Shown: one piece after another, positions 1-7,700 of the stretch
Layout of the letters: every line of letters begins with the position of its first letter
Position numbering within the stretch: the stretch's first letter is position 1
Assembly (NCBI GenBank): GCA_003142185.1
Contig: PLOR01000102.1
Coordinates: 35,808 to 99,807 of the forward strand
Direction: 5' to 3'
DNA: 64,000 nt
From: Bryobacterales bacterium
Lineage (GTDB): Bacteria; Acidobacteriota; Terriglobia; Bryobacterales; Bryobacteraceae
Notes under the pieces: generated by a model
The model's database searches: none
Seen by the model: the letters and a program-made list of their open reading frames with translations, nothing else
What the model was told of the DNA's origin: nothing
Made by a program: the position numbers and the translations under genes

Positions 1-152
1 GCGGCATCTCAACCTTGGTGTACCGGGCGAGTCGGTCTGATGGGTGTTTCCTACCTCGCGATGTCGCAATGGTACGTCGCGGCTCTCAGGCGGCGTGGTG
101 CGCTGGAACTTGCGCGGCGCGAAGTAACATGCGAAACCACTCTTATCGTGAG

Positions 153-1112
153 TCACCGCAGCGTCTCTCTTCCCGAGGCGAACGTCGGGTACTTGAGCCG
201 CGGAAGCAGCTCCGCGCGCATGCGGCGCGTGTCGCAACAATGCGGGACGCGCCCCAGGCGCACAAAATCGCGAGTCAACGGCGCCACGGTACCGAACGCA
301 CCGGCGAATGCCTCGCTGGCCGTGGCCGCTGCCAGGATCATCCACCACGGCATGCGCCAGGGACGCGGCAAACCCCAAATCCGTGTGGCCCCATCCAGGA
401 ACTCCTGAATGGTGATGGGCTCCTTGTCACCCAGGCAATAAGTGCCGCACACATCGTCATGGATTACTGCAGAGGCGGCCGCGTCGAGGAAATCGTCAAT
501 TTGGAGGAAGTGGTAGCAAGTGGGTTCGCGCCACACGCCGAGCAGACGCAATTGGGCCAGTCGCTGGGCCGCCTCCACCATTAGAATTCCCTTCCCATAG
601 ATCGTCCCGGAGCGCAGGATTACCGGGGTCGTCCGGGCGTCGCGGGCTCGCTCATACAGGATGCGCTCTTCCTCCAGACGGGTTCGGGCATGGGCCGAGA
701 CGGGCTTGCCGTCGAGGCGGTCGGTGGCCGGGTGTTCGGGGGTTGTCGGCCCTTCCACGTGGGGGAATGAAACCAGGACGATGCGCGCGACACGAGCAAG
801 AATGGCCGCATCGAGCAGGTTGGAGAACCAGCGGGTATTGGACTCCGGCAGAAATCGCTGGGGCCGCGCACGGAACAGCACGCCGGCAAAGTGCACCACC
901 GTATCCACTCCGTCCAGGCAGGGCGGCAAGGTTTCGGGCCGTGCCAGGTCCGCCTGAGCCTGCTCGATGCCAGGGATGGAGGCAAGCCCGGCGGGAAGCT
1001 TGCTGTGGTGGACCATTGCGCGCACATGCTCGACAGTGCCGGCCAACCGGTATGCCAGGCGGCTACCCAGATTGCCGGCGGCGCCGGTGACCAGAACGCG
1101 GTGTGACTTCAT
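153..1112 (-). CDS. Atypical extended SDR, NAD(P)-binding epimerase/dehydratase-like
   Basis: A 319-residue protein with an N-terminal Rossmann fold: beta strand VLVTG followed by the glycine motif G10-x-x-G13-x-x-G16, as in NAD(P)-dependent sugar epimerases and NmrA-like reductases. The extended length and the DTVVHFAG strand agree with the extended SDR class. The YxxxK catalytic pair expected near residue 150 is not visible; the region reads HARTRLEEER, so it may be an atypical SDR that binds cofactor without classical catalysis. The ATG at 1112 is divergent from the gene at 1185. Substrate cannot be predicted. Confidence 0.85.
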   Translation of the reverse strand: MKSHRVLVTGAAGNLGSRLAYRLAGTVEHVRAMVHHSKLPAGLASIPGIEQAQADLARPETLPPCLDGVDTVVHFAGVLFRARPQRFLPESNTRWFSNLLDAAILARVARIVLVSFPHVEGPTTPEHPATDRLDGKPVSAHARTRLEEERILYERARDARTTPVILRSGTIYGKGILMVEAAQRLAQLRLLGVWREPTCYHFLQIDDFLDAAASAVIHDDVCGTYCLGDKEPITIQEFLDGATRIWGLPRPWRMPWWMILAAATASEAFAGAFGTVAPLTRDFVRLGRVPHCCDTRRMRAELLPRLKYPTFASGRETLR

Positions 1113-1184
1113 CGCGGAAGAAAAATCTCCCTGAGGTTATCACACCCGGGCAGATCGAAGTTGCAAACTGATAGACTCCATTTT

Positions 1185-1697
1185 GTGAGCGCGACAAACA
1201 TCCTGTTGTTGGGATCATTATTTCTCTGTTCCGAAATGGCGTTCGCACAGCCGGTCGATAAGGACCCTCTGGCCATCGTCGAGCTCGGCGGAGCAGCCGG
1301 CTGGAGTCTCAAGAACGGCGGATCGACCTTCGGCGCGGACGCCGCTGTTGAAGTCACGCCCATAGAGAACTGGCTAGAACTTGAAGCGGGCGTCACACCA
1401 TTATTCAGCCGCCATCAATCGACAGAATGGAATACCGACCTGCTGTTTAAGAAGCCGTGGACGCTTTCCAAGAAAGCGGAGTTAATGGCCGGCGTTGGCC
1501 CGGAGTGGGTTCATACGAGGGAGCCCGGTATGAGAGCGAACTCAATAGCGGGCGAAGCCGTGCTGGATTTTATGTTCTGGCCCAGCGGAAAGCATAAATT
1601 CGGCTGGTTCCTCGAACCGGCCTACGATTACAACTTCGCGCGAGGGCATGAACGATCCTTCGGCATAAGCGGCGGTCTGCTAATCGCAATCCCGTGA
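1185..1697 (+). CDS. Putative outer-membrane beta-barrel-like secreted protein
   Basis: About 170 residues. A GTG start at 1185 gives a signal peptide (hydrophobic run ILLLGSLFLC, predicted cleavage after AFA); an in-frame TTG at 1161 would add eight residues. The mature part has alternating polar and aromatic strands (LELEAGVTPLF, FGWFLEPAYDYNFA, SFGISGGLLIAIP) ending in hydrophobic residues, as in small outer-membrane barrels. No family is recognised. Transcribed divergently from the SDR gene. The call is inference from the strand pattern only. Confidence 0.6.
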   Translation: MSATNILLLGSLFLCSEMAFAQPVDKDPLAIVELGGAAGWSLKNGGSTFGADAAVEVTPIENWLELEAGVTPLFSRHQSTEWNTDLLFKKPWTLSKKAELMAGVGPEWVHTREPGMRANSIAGEAVLDFMFWPSGKHKFGWFLEPAYDYNFARGHERSFGISGGLLIAIP

Positions 1698-2048
1698 CGC
1701 TGCTTGAACTCCAAGAACGGAACCTCGCCGCTTGGGCCGGCAGGGAAAAGCTACCGATATCAGGTCATAACGGGCCGATTCGCGCAATTGCCGCCGGCGT
1801 GCACTTCCCCGAATGCCGTTTCGGGACCCCTTGAGCGGCAGAAGTCCGAGATGGCGACTCACGTCCAAGTGGGCTGCTCGATCAGACGCTGAACCTTGGC
1901 TGGGTTTGTGGCCGCTCTAGACGGAAGGGAGTGGACCAGACGGGGTGTCAACAACGAATGAAGATGATTGGGAGTAATCTAATAGTGCCGCACGGCGAAA
2001 TGGAAATTGCGGCTAAAATGCTGCCGCGGCTCAGAGGACGCCCAAAAA
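1698..2048. other. Intergenic, nothing recognised
   Basis: 351 bases without a convincing gene. Short open frames here lack ribosome sites and family resemblance. A GAGG-type ribosome site near 2034-2038 belongs to the downstream beta-helix gene. Confidence 0.5.
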
Positions 2049-3959
2049 ATGCGACATGCGGTGGGGGCTATCTCCGTTTTATTAGCCATCGGCGCACTCC
2101 CGGCCCTAGCGGACCAATTGCCAGCCGCTTGCGGCGGGGTCGGCGCGAAAAGCTATACTCCTCCTCTTGTGACTATTCCCGCTGTGGTTCTTGATCGTGG
2201 CACGGTGATCACGGTCACGAATGCCACGATGGCGATTAATGGCGACACGTCTTCGGTGGCGGCGCTGGTTGCCAATCCCGGCCCGGACGGAATCTCTCTC
2301 CAGGAAGCCGTCATGGCTACCAACAGCGACCCGGGCACTTGGAACATCCAGTTCGCCCCTGCTCTGAAGGGATCCACGATCGTCGTCGATTCGGGATTTG
2401 CCAAAGGATTGACCTTCTTAACCGGAGGCAATGTCACCATTAACGGCGACATCGATGGCGGCGGGAAGCCCGATATCACGCTCACCAGCCTCTCGGGAGC
2501 CACAACTATTTTTGTTCTTTCCGGGGGCAACACCATCAACGGGCTGGCTCTTCAGAACTGTGGGATCTGTGTTGAGGTCCAGCGTCCGTCGGCGAAATTC
2601 CAGCTTCCCGCGGTCACGGGGACAACGTTCTCCAACATCACCATCAGCAACCTGGTGTTTTCGAACATCCAATATGCCGGGATCGCATTCTCGCCGGACG
2701 ACACATCTTCCGCCCTGGTCACGGGGAACACCTGGGACCATATTCAAATAACCGGCAACACCATCACCGGCAGCGAATCCGGCCCGCTGCTGGGTATCGA
2801 TTTGGGGCTAAGCGACGCCGGTGATACCTTGCAGCACACCACCATTGCCAACAACAATATTGTGCTTCCCATGCCAGGCGCGGGAGGCATCTCGATGAAC
2901 TTCGGAAGCGGGCTCGGGTCGACGAACAACCAAGCCCTCGATACCTTGATCGCGAACAATGTCATTTCAGCCGCTCCTGCCTCATTTGGGATTCGCCTGG
3001 CGACAGGAGTGGGCAGCGCGTCGGCGAACTTGATTGACGGCGTGCAGGTTATTGGCAACCAGATCGGCCTCATTGGCCAGACCGCGTCAGCAAACGAATT
3101 GGGGATCGGCATCAACGTGGTAAGCGGAGATGCGGCCAGCGACGACGAGTACCCATCCCTGCGGCCGATTCAGTATTCGGAGAACAACATCGCGCGAAAT
3201 ATCGACATTCTCTCGAACACCATCGGAGAAGCCGGTGGCTTCGGAATCTTCGCTCAAGCGGCGTGCTGCGGGAACAGCAACAACACGATCGACAATCTCT
3301 CCATACTGGGAAATACGTTGACGGGTGTGCAACTCATGGGCGGAGCCAGCGGTGGGTTCTTCAGCAGGCCCTCGACCGGGAATAGGCTATCCAACGTGCT
3401 TGTGCAGGCGAACACCATCCACAGCTCAGTCCTTCCCGGAAACCCCAACTTCAACCTAGACGCCGCAGTCGCTAGCGCGGGAATTACTGTCATTGCAGGA
3501 TGGGCGGAGCCGGGAAATAGCGTGAATCGCATCTGGATTGCCAATAACGACGTAAACACGGCGTTCATCGGAATTGGCATTGTCGGAGGATCGGGAGCCG
3601 GGCAAGGACCGGCTGACCCTCCTTCTCTAGCCGACAATAATGTCGTGGCACGTCCGCAGATCTTTTGTAACCAGATAGACCAGCTTCCCACCCTTGGTGT
3701 TGCGCCCGGCTCCGGAATCAATGGCATCAACGTGACGGCCGGGTTTGAAACCGCGAGTGGAAACCAGGTGCTGCAGGTGCGCGTGGAAAACAATCTGATC
3801 GCGGGGGCGCTTAGCGATGCGTCCTTTTTCGCTAACCTGGGCGACGGTGCGTCGGGAAATTCGATATCGGGTTCAAGAGTCTCTGTACCCGTAAGCTGTG
3901 ATCCACCAACTCCGCCCATGCCGCCGAAAAACGGCCCGTGTGGAAGGCGTCCACTTTGA
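2049..3959 (+). CDS. Secreted right-handed parallel beta-helix repeat protein
   Basis: 636 residues from the ATG at 2049, chosen over the upstream frame opening at 2007 because a signal peptide (AVGAISVLLAIGALPALA, cleavage before DQ) then begins at the N terminus and AGAGG lies upstream. From about residue 100 on there are many degenerate repeats with N-rich turns (NVTINGDIDG, NTINGLALQNC, ITGNTITGS, IANNNIVLP, VIGNQIGLIG, ILGNTLTGVQ), the signature of pectate-lyase-like beta-helices. No catalytic site is identifiable. Likely exported; it could be an adhesin or a polysaccharide-active protein. Confidence 0.8.
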   Translation: MRHAVGAISVLLAIGALPALADQLPAACGGVGAKSYTPPLVTIPAVVLDRGTVITVTNATMAINGDTSSVAALVANPGPDGISLQEAVMATNSDPGTWNIQFAPALKGSTIVVDSGFAKGLTFLTGGNVTINGDIDGGGKPDITLTSLSGATTIFVLSGGNTINGLALQNCGICVEVQRPSAKFQLPAVTGTTFSNITISNLVFSNIQYAGIAFSPDDTSSALVTGNTWDHIQITGNTITGSESGPLLGIDLGLSDAGDTLQHTTIANNNIVLPMPGAGGISMNFGSGLGSTNNQALDTLIANNVISAAPASFGIRLATGVGSASANLIDGVQVIGNQIGLIGQTASANELGIGINVVSGDAASDDEYPSLRPIQYSENNIARNIDILSNTIGEAGGFGIFAQAACCGNSNNTIDNLSILGNTLTGVQLMGGASGGFFSRPSTGNRLSNVLVQANTIHSSVLPGNPNFNLDAAVASAGITVIAGWAEPGNSVNRIWIANNDVNTAFIGIGIVGGSGAGQGPADPPSLADNNVVARPQIFCNQIDQLPTLGVAPGSGINGINVTAGFETASGNQVLQVRVENNLIAGALSDASFFANLGDGASGNSISGSRVSVPVSCDPPTPPMPPKNGPCGRRPL

Positions 3960-4106
3960 CGTCTTACGAGGGAACCCGTTACGAGGGAACCAGCGGATGT
4001 GCGCCAGTCGACGCGCCCCATATGTCGAGTTGTGGGAGATCACTCCGCCGGTTCCGGTCACAGCAGTCGGCGTCGCTGCCGCCTGATAATCTAGTCGGAC
4101 AAGGCC

Positions 4107-4391
4107 ATGACCGAACTTCAACGCTCCCGCGCTGAACTCCGCGCCGCAGTGATGCTGGCCGGCAAGGAGATCCGCAAGCTGAACTTCGGGAGAGCTGACA
4201 GCCCCGTGCTTGCGCTGCTTCGCCGCCTTCTGCGGGACGCTCGCGCCATCACACGCAAAGAGGGAATCACCACGCGGGTCCGGCTGGCCCTGAGGCCCGA
4301 ATCAGGCCGGCGGGATAGCTTCCGATATGGCGCGATAACGCTGCCGCGGAACTGCCGTCGCCACGGGCCGGCCGCATCGCCATTTTCATAG
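4107..4391 (+). CDS. Hypothetical small protein, possibly degenerate
   Basis: 94-residue frame. The first 50 residues look like a real amphipathic helical protein (TELQRSRAELRAAVMLAG, then LALLRRLLRDARAITRK), while the C-terminal part turns arginine- and proline-rich, as if read out of frame. The AAGG before the ATG is only two bases away, so the ribosome site is poor. An opposing 189-residue frame is an arginine-rich shadow. No family recognised; it may be a truncated or frameshifted gene. Confidence 0.3.
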   Translation: MTELQRSRAELRAAVMLAGKEIRKLNFGRADSPVLALLRRLLRDARAITRKEGITTRVRLALRPESGRRDSFRYGAITLPRNCRRHGPAASPFS

Positions 4392-4776
4392 AACGGCGTT
4401 TCACGGGAGGAACCCGGTCTGCGACACGATCCCATTCCCGAACTTCGTCCAACGGGACTTCTTGGGAGCTTGGGAACCCACTTCTGGCGGTTGCGCGTTA
4501 GACCGGAAGTAGTTCCTGGGTACGGTCGCGAGCGGGCGAGTCCACCAAACTGCGACGGTGGCAGCCAAGACTTCGATGTTCCGACCACGCTTCTGAAATC
4601 ACCGAGTGAATGGTCAGAACGCCGACGAGGGCGCCGCAACAAGCTTCGTCGGGAGGTGAGACTGTCGGCCGATCCGCTGAACTCCACCTCCCGCCGCGCC
4701 CTCGGGGCAGTGCAGTGTTAGGCGCCGTCTCCGAATGCCGGCTTGAATGCCTCGCGTAGTTTTGGCTGCGGACGCC
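4392..4776. other. Intergenic, nothing recognised
   Basis: 385 bases between a doubtful small frame and the 3' end of the giant secreted protein. No plausible gene, RNA or clear terminator was seen. Confidence 0.45.
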
Positions 4777-7700
4777 TCATTGGCCCACTGTCACGAAAAC
4801 GTCTGGTTGCGATGTTGCGCCATCCACCTCTACCAGCAGCGGCTGGTCGCCTGTGGGCACGTTCGGCACGGTCACGTTCAACTGGTACAGACCCGGTTCC
4901 ACCAAGCCGGCCCAGATGGGCTGTGCGGAGGCACCACCGATCATCACCGTGGCTGAACCCACCAGCGGCGCGGCGCCCGAAAACAGTGTCCCAGGTGGCA
5001 CGGATGGGTTGGTAGCACCGAGTCCGGTGGCATAGAGTTCGAGAACGTCGCCGGGCCGGGCTGGACGCGTTGTCGTCGCCGATCCGAACAATCCGGCCGG
5101 CCCCAGGTAATCGTAAGTGCCATCGTTGTTCAAAACGACGGCTGCGGCGTACTTGTTGCCGCCGGGACCGAACGTAAATACGCCAGGCGCTTCCGGGCTT
5201 ATAGTTGCAAAGGCCGCGGGGCTCACGACCGTGTTATTCGTCACCACGACGCTCACGGGGCCGGTCTGACCGGTCAGTGGCACCTGAACGTTCAATTGCG
5301 TCGGGCTGATGTAGGAGAGCGCGGCAGGTAAGCCGGCAATGGTCACACTCACGCCGTCGAGAGTAGTGGGTAAGCTTCCAGCGACGAAGTCGCTGCTCTG
5401 CCACGCACGCGTCGAGTTGGACAGGTTCGTGCCGAAGATTGAGACCCAGGAACCGTCCTCGATCCCCGGCTGGAAACTGGCGGCATTCAGCACGGCCGCA
5501 ATGGAAGGGGCAGGCGCAATCACTGTGAAATCGCCTACTCCCGCCGCGATCCCGCCGCCCCCGGAAACGCTGAACTGGGGTGTAGCTTGGTTCCCGGCCG
5601 TGGCCGTAATGGCGACCGCGACCGTTACTGGCGGATACGAAGCCCCGCCAACCAGCGCGTCGCTACGCGTGCATTGGTTGGCGGAGCAATTCCAGCCCGC
5701 GCCCGACAAGGAGGTGACAGTCATACCCGTGGGCACGGAAGCCGTGAATGTTACCGGCCCGCTGGTGGATCCTGCGTAGGCCGCGTTGGATATGGTGACG
5801 GCGTAGCTTCCCGATTGACCGGTGACGAACTTGCCTGTGTGAGCAGACTGCACGGTAAAGATGGGCTGAAGGCCGCTGGGGATCAGCACGCGGACCTCGT
5901 TGTAGAACTGGTCGGCGATATACAGGTTGCCGGAGGAGTCCAGGAACAGGCCCGTCGGATAGGAAAGGGTGGCGTTGGTCGGCACGCCGCCGTCGCCCGC
6001 ATAGTACCAGTTCACGTCGCTATTGCCGGCCACCGTATCGATCACGCCGGCTGGGTTCACCATGCGGATGCGGTTGTTGCCTGCGTCGGCGATGTAGAGA
6101 TCGCCCGCGGAATCCACGGCGACTCCCAAAGGCGAACTAAATTGCGCACTGGTGGCTGAACCTCCATCGCCGGAGTATCCGCTGACGCCGTTACCAGCCA
6201 CCGTTGTGATGGTGCCATTGGTGTCGACCTTTCGAACCACGGAATTGTTGCTGTCCGCGATATAAAGACTGCCGACGGAGTCAACCGCAATTGCGGATGG
6301 CAAGCTCAGTTCCGCGGCTGTCGCCGGGCCGCCGTCGCCGGCATAACCAAAGGTGCCGTTCCCCGCGACTGTCGTGATCGTCCCAGTGGCGCTCACCTTG
6401 CGGATGACGTTGTTACCGGAGTCCGCGAGGTAAAAGTTGCCCCTCGAATCCACTGCCATGCCGCTGGGCCCGCGGAGCTGCGCCTGCGCGGCCGGGCCGC
6501 CATCCCCCGAATATCCGGCGGTCCCGCTGCCCGCCACGGTTGCGATCATTCCGTCCGCCGCCACTATCCGGATACGACTGTTGCCGCTATCGGAAATATA
6601 CACGGCGCCGGATGTGTCGGTTGCGACGCCGCGCGGCTGGTTCAACTGAGCGCTAACTGCCGGTCCACCATCGCCGGAATACCCGGCGACGCCGGTACCG
6701 GCCAGCGTTGTAATCGTGCCGTCAGCCGCGATCTTGCGGACCGAGTTGTGACCGGTGTCTGCGACGTACACATTCCCGTTCTTGTCTTTTGCGACGGCGT
6801 TCGGCGTGTTCAAGCTCCCGAAAACCGCCGGCGCGCTATCGCCGAACGTGGAGCCAACGATGGTGCCGATGTTTCCGCCTGAGACCTCGCGAATGCGCCA
6901 GTTGGCCTGATCGGCTATATAGAGATTGCCGGCGTTGTCCAACGTGACACCCACGGGCAGAGATAGCGCGGCAGAAGTGGCCGGTCCGCCGTCGCCGAAA
7001 TAACCAAGGGTGCCGTTCCCCGCAACGGTCGTAATGGTTCCGGCGGTGCTCACCTTGCGGATGACGTAGTTGGAAGTGTCGGCGATGTGCAAATTCCCGC
7101 TGGCGTCAATCGCGACGGCGCCGGGGTAGCGCAGTTCGGCCTGGATGGCCGGGCCGCCATCGCCCGCATATCCAGGCGCCCCGTTGCCCGCCGCGGTTGT
7201 GATCGTGCCGCCGGAATCGACTTTCCGAATTCTGTTGTTGAGCGTGTCCGCGATATACAAGTTGCCCGCCGCGTCAAGGGCGATGCCCCTGGCAATGAAT
7301 AGTTGCGCACTGGTTGCCGGGCCGCCATCGCCGGAGTATCCCGGTGTCCCGTTGCCTGCGATAGTCTTGATCGTGCCGGAGGGATCGACCTCTCGCACGA
7401 CGGCGCCCGTCTGGTCGAGAATGAACAGATCGCCGGCCCTATCCACCGCGACGCCATCGGGTTGGGACAATTGGGCCGAAATGGCCGGTCCGCCATCGCC
7501 TGAGTATCCGCCATCGCCTAAGGATCCGGCCACGCTGTTCCCAGCCACGGCCGTGATGATTCCGCCGGTGCTCACCTCGCGGACGCAATTGTTGCCCGTG
7601 TCGGCGATGTAGAGGTTGCCTGAGGCGTCGAGCGCCAGGCCCTCCGGCGAATTCAACTTGGCGTCGAGGGCTGGTCCGTCATCGCCGGAAAAGCCGAGTT

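Noticed and set aside
4118..4687. 189-residue minus-strand frame
   Set aside because: Arginine/serine-rich with no domain pattern; it opposes a slightly more plausible small plus-strand frame.
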